A stretch of 60,504 bases of DNA from Chrysophaeum taylorii (lineage: Eukaryota; Sar; Pelagophyceae; Pelagomonadales; Pelagomonadaceae). The stretch lies in assembly GCA_029834535.1 (NCBI GenBank), contig JAQMWT010000229.1, positions 1 through 60,504 of the forward strand. The letters run 5' to 3'. The notes below the pieces were generated by a model. That model did no database searches and was not told where the DNA came from. It saw nothing but the letters and a program-made list of their open reading frames with translations. Made by a program: the position numbers and the translations under genes. Of the stretch, positions 23,040-33,734 are shown in pieces (position 1 is the first letter of the stretch; the number at the start of each line of letters is the position of its first letter).

Positions 23040-24089
23040 CTAACTGATGAGGCAGGGGGTGTTGTTCTGAATCTGAGCAGCCTCTTGGACTTGGTCTCGC
23101 GCCCGGACGACGGCGTCGTTGGCCTTGGCGGTGTTTGCTTCGATGGCGTCAATGAGGTGTTGCTGGTTGTCGACTTCGACGGCGAGCTCGCGGGCGAGAG
23201 CGTTGAGGGAGTAGATAGCTTTCGAGATGTCAAGGATCTCGTCGTGTCTTTCGGCCATGAGGTTGTCCATGACGGTATTCGCCGAAATCTGGCGGAGGCG
23301 CTGGAGCGCCTGCTCGGTCGGGGGGGCGTAGGCGGTGGGACAAGCTTGTTGTTCTTCTTGTTGTTGCGTAGGCATCTTTGGTTGTGGTGTCTCGCGGGGT
23401 ACCTCGACCTCGACGGGGGGAGGCGGGAGGGAGCGGAGTACGTCGGCAACGACGGAGACTTCCCTCAAAAGATCTCTCCTGAGCTTCTGGACTCTGACGT
23501 CCTTGGGGGCGGCGTCGAGCATCCGCGAGACAATTCTCGCCGATTCCTCGGCTTCCGCCGCGAGGGCGTCGAACTCGTCGCGGAATACGGGCGTATCGAA
23601 GCGCGTTCCAGCCAAGCGCGCCTTAGACTCGAGGCGGCGCCTCGCCTGCTGTACCTTCTCGAGCGCGGGCCGCAGGCGGCGGGTCCCGATGGTATCGGGG
23701 GGTTCCTGCGACGACTGGTAGGGCTTCTTGGCGAGTCTCGTCCAGCACCGACGTCGCGCGTTGTCAAAGCCCAGGCCGGGCCGGGCGGGACGCGCCCCAA
23801 ACTTTTTGGCGCTCGTAGCGTACTCCCAGCCCGCGCACCCCGGGCCTTTCCAGGGGACCGCACAGTTGACCTCGTTCCGTTTGACCGTCCAATTCCCCTC
23901 CCAGGTGTACCCCGTTGGCGGCTTCATGTCGGCCTGCGTCGCCGCGAGAACCACACCATCTCCGTCGTACCACGTCTTCAGACCCCACCCGAGCCACCAC
24001 GACCGCCACTTCTCCACCTCCCACACCTCCACCACCTTTGTCTTGTACGGCACGCCCATCACTTTTCGGGATGAGGACGACTCGGGCAT
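23040..24089 (-). CDS. DysF-domain plus SNARE-motif protein ending in a CaaX box
   Basis: 349 residues from ATG 24089. The N-terminal third matches the DysF (peroxin/dysferlin) pattern: VVEVWEVEKWRSWW, then GYTWEGNWTV, GWEYATSAKKF and a final RRRCWTRL, ending near residue 120. The middle is Arg/Ala/Glu-rich and helical with a proline/Gln hinge. Residues about 278-333 are a syntaxin-like SNARE motif (ERHDEILDISKAI, LAVEVDNQQHLIDAIEAN); the first Gln in DNQQHLID sits at the usual zero-layer position. Instead of a membrane anchor, the protein stops 11 residues later with CLIS-TAG, a farnesylation-type CaaX. It would then be lipid-anchored like the R-SNARE Ykt6. All parts lie in one uninterrupted frame. 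The frame continues 12 codons upstream without ATG, so an upstream exon cannot be excluded. Confidence 0.7.
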   Translation of the reverse strand: MPESSSSRKVMGVPYKTKVVEVWEVEKWRSWWLGWGLKTWYDGDGVVLAATQADMKPPTGYTWEGNWTVKRNEVNCAVPWKGPGCAGWEYATSAKKFGARPARPGLGFDNARRRCWTRLAKKPYQSSQEPPDTIGTRRLRPALEKVQQARRRLESKARLAGTRFDTPVFRDEFDALAAEAEESARIVSRMLDAAPKDVRVQKLRRDLLREVSVVADVLRSLPPPPVEVEVPRETPQPKMPTQQQEEQQACPTAYAPPTEQALQRLRQISANTVMDNLMAERHDEILDISKAIYSLNALARELAVEVDNQQHLIDAIEANTAKANDAVVRARDQVQEAAQIQNNTPCLIS

Positions 24090-24149
24090 CGTGTCAGCAT
24101 TCCGATTGGTCCACGCTTCTTCCAACGTCTTCGATCTTTAATCATCACA

Positions 24150-25020
24150 TGGTTTGTCTTGGTCTTCTTCGGGGTGGCGCCCGCCCACGAGGGCGGCTCG
24201 AGCGACGCGTACTTCGTCCGAGAGGATGCCCTCGCGGGGAACGTGTCCGCCTTCTCGCACCGCGTCGCCGGCACCTTCACCATGGCTCAGGACGACGACT
24301 GACTGGGTCTGGTGGCAGGACTGGCACCTCGCGTCGTTTTACGTCGACGCCGTCGACGCCGTCGGGCTGTTGGAAGACAAGCTGCCCTTCGTCAACCGCG
24401 GGTAGTTGTACTTTACTGTTCCCGGAACGGAACGGGGGTGACCATCCACGGTCTACTGGACTGAGAGCTTTCTCTTCTGCCGGGTCGCCGCCGACGACGC
24501 GACCGGCTTCGTTCCTTACCCGACCAACGTCACCGCCGATTTTCCCACGAACCGCACGCTCCCGAGCTTCGTGCCGAGCCACCAGTCGATCGCATCGCCG
24601 CCACCGACGCGCGCAAGTTTTGCGGGGACTGGGTCGCCGGGACGCTCGACGTCTCGGCCGTCGACGCGGACTCCCGGCCTGGTGGCTCGCGCGAGTACGC
24701 CGACGGGACGTGCGCGGATATCGCGTGGTTCGAGATCGACGACGGCGGTTTCGAGCTCCATTTCATCATCGAGCAGTATAAAGAGCGCGACGGCGGTCTC
24801 GAGCCGAGCGCCGTCGAAGCGCGAGCGAACGCCCTCGACGGAGACGCCCAACGCCTTTCACCAGTACCGCGTCGCCTTCTCGGTCGAAAACCCGCGACGA
24901 CCTAGACGAATATGTTGCCCACTTTCAGGCGAGCAACCAGTCATACTACTATCTCGACTCGCCCGACGACGCCGCCGCGCGCGGCAGCGCCCGCCCGCTA
25001 CATCTTCGAGATCTTTTTTT
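24150..25020 (+). pseudogene. Decayed gene for a secreted protein of unknown family
   Basis: Plus-strand translation shows a leader-like segment (WFVLVFFGVAPAHEGG, about 24150) followed by sensible protein sequence that keeps switching frame. Examples are DAYFVREDALAGNVSAF to a TGA near 24299; WVWWQDWHLASFYVDAVDAV; SFLFCRVAADDATGFVPY; KFCGDWVAGTLDVSAVDA and DIAWFEIDDGGFELHFIIEQ (24715-24780); and DEYVAHFQASNQSYYYLD (24907). At least three frameshifts and two stops separate the pieces, so no intact product is made. The family is not recognised. It starts about 60 bp from the DysF-SNARE start, head to head. Confidence 0.5.
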
Positions 25021-25099
25021 CCCGCCGAGGAGGGAGAGAAACCCTGCTTGTCGGCGACAAAGCCCGGGCCACCATACGCTCCGCGCTCCACGAGTAGAG

Positions 25100-25989
25100 A
25101 AAATTATCAAGTCGGATCGTCGAAAACCACCAGCGCAATAAGGCGTCGGTCGCCCTAAGAAGAGGTCTGCGACCTTCGTCTTCCTGCGCAAAAACAGTCC
25201 GTGACCTCGGGGTAGCCAGCGGTTCCTCGATCGCCCCCAGTGAAGGAAGGACCGACCCCACAGCGCCTCGCGGGCTCCTTCGAAGAGCTGGAACAACAAC
25301 CAACAACAACAACGGCGCGGGGATGATGCCGGGCGTCGGCGTTCGCGTTTCCTACCGATGGCCTTCGTCCGCCGACGAAAACGATTTCCTGGGGCAGCTC
25401 TCTCGCGCCAACACGTCCGAGACCGACATTGGTGAACCGACGGACCCAGCGCGAAAATTGTTGCGTTCGCTACCGCGAAGGCCTCGATGCAGGCAGGGGA
25501 ACCCTTCTCGCGTCGGGGAACAACGACGCGTTCACCTGGTAGACCTCCCACCGAAGAAGCACTATTGCAAAAAATTTGGATCAGTGCGAGCGCGCCGACA
25601 ATGTCGTCAGCACACTCGACCCCTGCGCTCTAGTCAAGATCAAGATTCACCCACATTCGCCGCTTACTATATTTATCGGAGGCGGCGTCAAGGACAACAA
25701 TTTGTCCCGCCCGCCCCGCCCGCTGCTTGGGGGGGTGCGTGCGAGAAGACGAGGGCCCTCTCAGCGAGAAGAGAAATGGCGGCGACAAGGCGAGACACAT
25801 CAACAAATAATTGCGTGCCTTGTTGTTGTTGCCACGCGGGAAGCGAGGGTCGTTTGGCTAACGAGGGGCGGGGGAGAAACAAGGGTCGTGATGCTCCACC
25901 ACGTGCCGCTGCTGCTGCGCGCAAAAGGATAGGAAGAGAACGGGCTGCGCTGCAATATCATATCACCAAGCAAGAAGAAGCAGAGAGGT
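25100..25989. other. Intergenic tail between the decayed gene and the cyclase gene
   Basis: No supported gene. Open frames are short, overlap on both strands and lack domain signals. Part of it must be the 3' UTR of the minus-strand cyclase gene. Confidence 0.5.
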
Positions 25990-28900
25990 CTACCGAAGCT
26001 GTTGGTCCAAACTACTGGACCCGCTCTGTGTTCGCAGCCTGGTCGACTGCTGCCTCATTTGGTTGAACTTGCGCAGGATGAAGGGGTGGAGGAGCTCGAC
26101 TGCCCAACTCTTGGCCTTGAGGCCGGCGATCGGGAGCGTGTCGGTCTTCTCCATGACGTGTCGGATCTGCGAATCGAGAAGCGTGTCAGCGACCGCCTTC
26201 TGCAGGAGGGTCTCGCGGAACTCGAAGAGGTCGGCGTCGAGGTCGTTCGCGGGCGATCCGGCCGCCGTCAGCTTGGAGTACCAGTCGTCGCGCTTTCTCT
26301 TCTTGAAGATAGTCTTTCCAGACTCGAGGGGGGCGCACCTAGGGGATTTCGATCCGATACGTGTCGAGCGGTGGCGAAAACAACAGCAACAACAAAGACT
26401 CGGGTAGATAGATACAGCTTGACGCAGAGGTCTTTGACGTGGCGCGGCTCGATGTTTATGGGCGCGAGGTTGTGGAGGAGCGTGGGCGTGAAGGCACTCT
26501 TGAAGGCGGAGGCTGCCTTGAGGACAAGCTGGTCCTGGATAGGAAGGGCGTCGTCGATCGCAGCGAGGGCGATGGCGGCGTGGCCCTCGGGCGGCGGGAG
26601 CGCCCCGAGGTTGTGGTTGAGGACGGCCACGCGCGCGATGCCTTGGTCGTCGACCTCAACCTCGATCGCGCGTCGGGTGATAGCGTCCTCGAGCATCGAG
26701 CACAGGACGTCGCGGACGCCGCCCGCCTCGTGGACGTACGCGGCGAGATGCGGGAGGGCCTCTAGACGGGCCTTGGCTTCGCGTCTCGTCTCGTCGTCAT
26801 CAGTGCTCTTGCAGAGGCCGAGCGTCTCGGCGGCCAGGAGCATCGACTCGTCGGGCTCGAGGGGCGTGACGTCGACGAGGGTGCTGCCGAGCTCGGCGAG
26901 GGCCTTGGCCTCAAGCCACTCGGCGCGATGGACGCCCTCGTCGCGCGTGAGCGGCGCGAGGAGGCACAAGAGGACGGGATATCTTGGGACGACGGTCGCG
27001 GATGTCCCGTCGCCCTTGCGCCTTCCCCTCGACAGAAGGTGAACGACCTCCCAGGACGCGGCGTCCATTTGCAACAGGTTGTCGAGCAGGATGCAGATGG
27101 GCGTGTGGCACGCCGCCGTCAGGACGAGTTCGACGACGAGCGACGCGACGCGGCCGATGCGCTGGATCTTGCTCAGGTTTGACGTCGTCCGTCGAGCGAC
27201 GCCCTCCTCGCTCGCGTCGGGGGTTGTTTCGGTCGCCGCCGGCAGATCCCTTACTTTCGATGACGACGGCGACGACGACGCCGCCGCTGTTCTGGTCGCG
27301 CGCAGCAAGGCGGTCCCGGCGGCCTTCTCGTAGACGACCGGCTGGAGCAGCCGCAGCGACGTGTGCCACATAGATCTTCGAGGGTCGTCGCTTTCGCCGA
27401 GAATTTCCGCCGCCGCCGCCGGCGGCGGCGGCGGCGGCGGCAACCCCGACGAAGACGACGGCATCGCGTCGGCCTCTGTGGTCGTCGCGTCGTCGAGCAT
27501 CTCGTCCGGGAGAAACATGTCTCGAATTGTCTCGACGTCGCCCGGCGCCGTCTTCAGAAGAACGCGCTCGAGCTGCGCTTGGCGAATGCCGAGGCCCGAT
27601 CCGAACGACGGCAGGTTGTCGGCCGCCAAAAGCGTCGCGAGCTCCTCGTCGTCGTCGGCGGCGGCTATGATATCGATGGCCGAGACAACGGGTCCGCGCC
27701 ACGCGCCGCAGAGCGTGGTCGCCTTGAGGACGCCGTCGTCGTAGATCGACCGGCTCGCCAGCGTTCGCAACAGCGCGACCCCCCTTTTGCGGCAGAGCGC
27801 GGGCACGCATCGCGTTAACTCCATCGACGCCGACGTGCCGTCGACGGCGCGCAGGACGCACGTCGTGATCCCAAGCGCGTTCGTGCTCTCGGCTCGCCGA
27901 AGCGGAGGCGTGGTTGACGACGACGACGGCGGCGGCGGCGGCGGCGGCGGGAGTGCCGGCCTGTGTTGCGGTTTGCGGCTGAAGACGTCGTCGAAGACGT
28001 CTTCGAGTTCGCCAAGTTTGGCCCTGTGCGATTCGAAGCGAACGCCGGCGACGTCGGCACGATCGCGCATGCCGCTGCTGAGGCTCCTCGGTAAGTTGGA
28101 TCTTCGCATCTTGACCGGCTGCGCGCCCCAGGGTATGGGGGCGAAGATCTCCACGGCGTGCTCCTTGCCCTTGACAAAAATTGGTTCGAGGACCTCGTAT
28201 TCGATCTCGACCTGGGTCGCCGCGCGCGTCGCCTCGGCGACGATGACGGCGTTCTCGGCACGGGCGGCGACCTTGCCGCAGGCGGCCATGAGGCGCGCGG
28301 CGAGGTTGACCGAGTCGCCCATGACGGTGTACTCCATGCGGCGGCGCGAGCCGACGGCGCCGCAAAAGGTTCGCGCCGTGGTGATCCCGACCCAGCAGCT
28401 CATGCCGAGCGACGGAAGGTTTTCTTGGAGGAGGCGGATGGCGGCGAGGCAGCGCGTCGCGGCGTTCTCGTGGACCGAGGTCGGGAGGCCGAAGACGATG
28501 ACCGCGAGCGTGCCCTTGTCGTCGATGATGAACTTGTTGATCGAGCCGTCGTAGTTGCGCGTGGCCCAGTCGACGCAACTGACGAGCTCCTGCGCGCGGT
28601 CGGGTTCCTCGGCGACGTTGACGCCCTCGAAGGAGAGGAAGGCCACGGTGAGTTCGCGGATCTCGGCCTTGGCGTGCTTGGCGTGTTCGACGAAGGTCGC
28701 CGTCGCGTGCTTGGATCTCAAGATGCGATCGAACGCGCGCGGCACGAAGGGGGCGATGCATTCGACGTCCGAGGGCTCTAAATCTTGAACGGTCGCCGCC
28801 ATGAGCGGCATCGGCGGCTCGGCGACCAACTCTTCTTCGTCCACGAGGAGGCCGCCAATCCTTTTATACCCCGCCGCCTTCTCGGGGAGCGGGTTGGTCT

Positions 28901-31886
28901 TGGTGAGCGGGGGCGCGCCCTCGAACGCCGCTTCGAGGTAGGTCCACGCTCGGGGCGAACACACCGTCTCGCCGGGACCTGCCAAGGGCTCGGCGACGCC
29001 GATCTGCTCGAGGGGCACGCCGGCGACGATGAACTCGGCGCGCTGGCGCTGGCCGGCCGGTCGTTCGCGCGTGATGGAGAGCAACGTGAGCGGTCCGGCG
29101 CTCAGGCCCGCGTGAAGCGTAAGTTTGACGCCTTCGACGGCGGGGTGGCGGCGGACGCGCGAGTGCGCGCGCCTCGCGCACAGCGCGGCGCGGCGCGTCG
29201 CTTCGCTCAGGTCGACGCCACCGCGTTCGGTGCCCTCGACGACCCACACGAAACAGATGGCGTCGCCGGCGAACTTGACGGCGTCGCCTCCGAGGGCGTC
29301 CGCTTCCTCGCACAACGCGCCGTAGACGACGTCGAGTTCGGCGCACAGGAGCTCGGCGCCGTTCAGCCGCGCGTTGAGCTTCTCCGTCAGCTTGGTAAAG
29401 CCACTGATGTCGGCGAACAGGACGGCCGCGTCGGCCTTGGTCTCGCTCCGCATCGCCCGGCCGTAGATGCTGCTGTCTTCCGAGCGATCCTCGAGCGCCT
29501 GGAGCCGCCGGAACGAGCCCCCGTCCGCGCGGCGCTTTGCCACCTCCTTGAGCACGCAGGCCGGGACAAAGGCTGCGTAGGCGTACAGGGCGTCGGGGCT
29601 CTGGTTCACCTTGGCCTTGAGGAAGTTGTTCACGCCAAGGATACGGTGCTTGACGATGCTCTGGAACGACGACCGCCGTCGCCTGTTGTCGTCCTTTTTT
29701 TCGTCTTCCTTGTCGTCGTCGTCGTCGAGGCGTTCGGCGAGCGGTGTGATGTCGGCGAGGCAGCGATTGTGGCGCCACTGCACAGCGAGCTGGAGGACGG
29801 GCTTAGTGTCGCCGAAGAAGCGATGACGATTAGTCTCTCGAGGAGCCGACGCCGCCGCCGCCGCCGCCGCCAGGTCGAGATCGAGCGTTTCCACCTTGGG
29901 TCTGTCTTTGACGACGTCGGCGAGCGGGACAGAGCCCCGGAGCGCCCAGTCCTGGGGACCTTCCGCACCACCGACGGTCGTGAGGGTGGCCGAGAGGAAA
30001 TACTCGTCGTCGCGGCGCGTCGGAAGCAGAGGCCACGCGAAGGCCTGCTGGAAGGTAGCCTCGACGCTGCCGTCGGCGGGATCCGCCGCCGCCGCCGCCG
30101 CCGCCGCCGGTGCCCGAAAGAGGCGTGCCTGCCTCGACTGCCACTCGAGGACGACCTCCTCCGCAGCATCGGCATCGGCGGCCTCGCGGCGGAGCACCGA
30201 GAAGACGACGGAGACGGCCGCGTCGAGGTCCTCCTCCCAAAGGCCGGCAGCCCTCTTCAAGCCTACTCGTAGCTCGTTGGGCAGTTCGGACGCGACGTCG
30301 TCCGCGCTCGAGAAGGGGCGCCAGGACAACCGGGCGGGTCGGGGGGGCGCGGCGGGCTGCGCGGGAAGCGCGAGGTCTTCTGTCGGCTCGAGGGCCCGCG
30401 CCTCTACTGGCTGCTTGGAGGAGCAGTGGGTCTTGGTCGCGACCAGAATCTCGCCCGTCGCGTCGTCGCCTTCGAGCGGGATCCACTCGGCGGTCGCGGT
30501 CCGCGCCCGTTCCTGTTTGACGGTTTTGGCGAGGTCCACGTAGGCGCGTCCCAGAAAGTCGTCGCTGCTCAGAAAGTCGCGGTCGAAGACCTCGAGGCAG
30601 AGGCGGTACGCCGCCGCCGCCGCCTCGTCCTCGTCGTCGTCGTCGCCCAATCGGAGCGCGAACCGCGCGTTCCAGACGGGCGCGAGATCTTTTTTCACAA
30701 CCTCCGTTTGGGCCCACGAATCCTCGACAATACTTTCCGACGACTTGAGGACGCGGAGCTTCACGTAGGGATCCGAGGTCGCCTCGCCGAACACGGCCGC
30801 GTCGGCCGCGCGAAGGCCGCGCGCGCGCACGACGACGACGTGCACCTCGTCGGGCCTCGCGTCGTCGGGGGCGGCGTCGTCGTCGGTCAAAAACGAGGAA
30901 AACCAGTCCGAATCTGCCGTTTCGTCGTAGATCGGGTCGTACGCGAGCTTCCACGCCAACGTGACGGCGCCGTGGGTATCGAGGTCGAGAGCCGTGGCTT
31001 GGACGCGCGACGAAGAACAGTCCGCCTGCGCCTTGCCGAGCCTCTTCCGTTCCGAAAACGTCCGCGCGTCGCACACCTCCACCGTCACGACGTCGCTCCC
31101 GCCGTCCTTCGGCCGCGCAAAATCCAGGGTCGTCGCCCACACCGGCTCGAGCGTCCTGCGCTCGACCCTCGTCGACCGCTTCGTACCCCGGTACCGCACG
31201 ACCGCGAACGGATCGGCGCTCGACGACCGTCGCGGCTCCAGGCCCGAGGCTCCCACGACCGCCACCCGCAACACGTTCGGCTCGCGGGAGGGCACCGACG
31301 CGTCGAACCACTTCTTCCCGGCCTCCAGCTCGGCGGCGGCCGCCCACCCGTCGGGCGCCTTGCGCGACGTCGACAAACCTCTTCCGCTCGCGAAGAAGCT
31401 CGGTCGTCGCGACCGCTGACGCGATGACGTCACAGACACCCGGACCTCCACCTCCCCCAGCGTCCCCCGCGACACCAGGGACGAGGACCGACGCAAGAAC
31501 GACGACATCGTCTCGCCGCGCGGCGCCTTGAGACCGTAGAATTTCGTCCAAGACGCGCCCGGCTCCTCTATTCGCACCGAAAACTCACCCATCGGCTTGG
31601 GGGAGGCCCACCGGTTCCAGTCCATCACCCGGAACGCCACCACCACCGGCAACTCGGACAAATTCGTGAACTGGAACGCGTTGTTGTCCTCGGACCGAAA
31701 CACCGGCGACAAAGTCCGCCGCTTCTCCTTGGTGCTCTTCGTCTTTCGATACACCTTGTGCGCCGACAGACGACCCTTCGACACCGCGAGCAACTGCACC
31801 GTCACGAACGGGTCAGACGTCCCGTCCTCGTCCACGGCGATCAAGTTCCGGGCGCTCAGCACGTCGACGGCGACCTCGAACGGCAT
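25990..31886 (-). CDS. C2-domain soluble adenylyl cyclase-like protein (tandem class III cyclase, degenerate NTPase)
   Basis: About 1939 residues in two exons: 31886-26416, a 77-bp intron (26415-26339), then 26338 to TAG at 25992-25990. The first third carries three C2 domains (start; VAVVGASGLEP near 205; VVVVRARGL with ATSDPYVKL near 345) and a weaker fourth near 535-690. Cyclase domain 1 (about 815-990) has VLFADISGFTKLTEKL and GDAVKFAGDAICF, so both metal-binding Asp are kept. Domain 2 (about 1075-1245) has INKFIIDDKGTLAVIVFG and EYTVMGDSVNLAARLM but no first metal Asp (VAFLSFEG). This is the sAC (ADCY10) arrangement. A STAND-like region follows with a Walker-B-like strand (CILLDNLLQMD, near 1595) but no clear P-loop. 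The C2 part suggests calcium- or lipid-dependent membrane recruitment. Start: ATG 31886 is the first Met; the frame runs open for only a few codons upstream. Confidence 0.88.
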
Positions 31887-31904
31887 ATTGGGGTGGGTTA
31901 CCAC

Positions 31905-32335
31905 TTGAACCTACTGAAAAAAAAGAAAGAAAGAAAGAAAGAAAGAACCCACCCCCCCCCCTCTTAATCGAGCATCCTGCCGGGGTGCGCGAAGATAGAG
32001 GTACAAGCGACGACGATTCCCCGTCTAGCCTTTATACACCCTGCCTAAAGTTGGCGACCGGCCGTACGGCGAATCCAGTCTCGGCGCCCCCTAGAAGAAC
32101 AGCCAGCGGTCGGAAGCGACTTGAGGAGCAAGTCGACCGCAGACCGGCCCGATTCGATACGCGAGGGGGCACTACCGTTTCTTGCCCTCTCGCCACGCTT
32201 TTCGAGTGCTGAGGTCACTCATCCGTGTAGAGCGACGTTATTCTCCCTCTAGAGTCACCGCGGATAGAAGAACCGGCGCGTCGCGTTTGCGCTTGAGACG
32301 CGCGACCTCTCTTTGTCGCTCGACTTAGTCGAACT
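31905..32335. other. Intergenic, 5' of the cyclase gene, with a short (GAAA)n run
   Basis: Holds a GAAA run (31921-31945) and a C-rich tract just upstream of the cyclase start. It probably contains the cyclase promoter; no gene seen. Confidence 0.5.
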
Positions 32336-33731
32336 CGGCGGTGCCCCCGTCCTCATAGCGGTACACGAGTTTTTCGTATTCGCGGGCATGAACCGCATGA
32401 GGTGGAGAGGCGGAAGGTTGTGTTGGGGCCGATGCTGTCGAAGACGCGCTCGCGTTGTCGGCGCGCCATCTCACTTTCTGTTCAGGTGTTATGTGTCGGC
32501 GGCGTAGTGCCGCTTTGACACGTAGCTGGTGGCCTTCGATGGTCCATGTGTCATTGGGCGCGAAAGATGCCTTGTACGTCGCCTCGCCGTCCTGGCCCAA
32601 GTGGATCAATGGGAGCTCGCCTTTTGGGAGCCACAACGCTCGGGGTGCCACCCATGAAAAAGCCGTAGACCACGTCCACGGTGTGGTGCTTGAAGGGCGA
32701 CGACGGGTCATGGATGCCCAAACGTGTCTAAGGCCTTGCAGTCGTCCACATGGAACTCCACCATTTTGACACCATCGTTTGAGCGCTCACGCGCGTGGCC
32801 CTCCGGAAGATGTGGGTACGACTCGCGCAATGCTCTCGGTCGTCAGGCAGCTCCTGCGCATCCACTTAACAGCACTTTCTGTAGGTGTAGTACGTGCAAC
32901 CGACTTTTTCGTGGACCACAAGCTCGTGGACCTGCAAGCGCGAGGGGAGCTCTTTGGGGATCTTGTACTTGCGCTTCTCCTCGAGGCTGATCTGCGGCAG
33001 GATTTTTGAGGAGATGTACTGTTGCGTCGAGGAGACGGTGACAACAGGAAGGTTCTTCTTGAGCCAGGTCTGCAACTAGCGCAGCAGTTCCTCATTGTGC
33101 ACCATGTAGAGAATCCACGATTCCCGTTCGTATGAGCCACGGTGGTCCTTGGCAAAGTACCCGTCGTTGCGCTGGAAGTCGTAGGACCGCAGTAGCAGCG
33201 TCCAGAAGCCAAAAATCTTTTCCACATGCGACTGCTCCACTGCCTTGTTGGCAGCGACCCGACGTGAGCCCCGCCCTCGACAACGGGAAAATCTTCTTCA
33301 TCGACGAGGCCGAGGTACTGGTACGCGAGTCGGCTTTGCGCGCGCGCGCGGTTGAGTTGGTGGTCGGTGAACATGGCGTTGACCTCCTTCCTGACGTCCT
33401 CGCCGTCGTCGTCGGTCGCAGAGTGCAGAATGAGCTCGATTTCCTTTCTCGCGCAGATTTTATCCCTCAATCGACTCATCATGTCACGCCGCCAAGCCGC
33501 TGCAGTCTCCAAGCGAAAGTCCTCTGCCTCTTTGCGGCTGGATACCTCCTCATCGGCGTTGTTGCCTTTAAGCTTCTGAATGTCTGGTCGCTTGCGAGAA
33601 AAGCCCAAGCGCTTGCGCCGTTTGAAGCAATAGAATCTCTGAATGATGCGAGCCCAAGTGCTAGCCTTGTCGAAGTCGGCTCCTTTCGCCAGAGCCTCCG
33701 CCTTGCGCTTCGAGTAATGGAAGGCGGCCAA
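32336..33731 (-). pseudogene. Decayed IQ-motif protein gene, family unknown
   Basis: A minus-strand gene with good coding character but several lesions. The first piece has a calmodulin-type IQ motif (ARIIQRFYCFKRRKRLGF) and a long charged helix, ending with LAYQYLGLVDEEDF. A 38-bp GT-AG intron near 33263-33300 would join it to AVEQSHVEKIFGFW and WILYMVHNEELLR, which ends in TAG at 33078-33076. The frame continues as LQTWLKKNLPVVTVSSTQQY to a stop near 32875. Further pieces (MVEFHVDDCKALDTFG; HHTVDVVYGFFMGG; YKASFAPNDTWTIEGHQLR) need more frame changes. No ATG starts the first piece, so an upstream exon may exist. I do not recognise the family. Confidence 0.5.
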
Positions 33732-33734
33732 GGT

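Noticed and set aside
28785..30272. Plus-strand open frame of about 495 residues opposite the cyclase gene
   Set aside because: It lies antisense to strong C2 and cyclase domains; GC-rich codon bias keeps the opposite strand open.
29830..31551. Second minus-strand frame of 573 residues inside the cyclase gene
   Set aside because: Arg/Gly-rich shadow frame without motifs; the overlapping frame holds the C2 domains.
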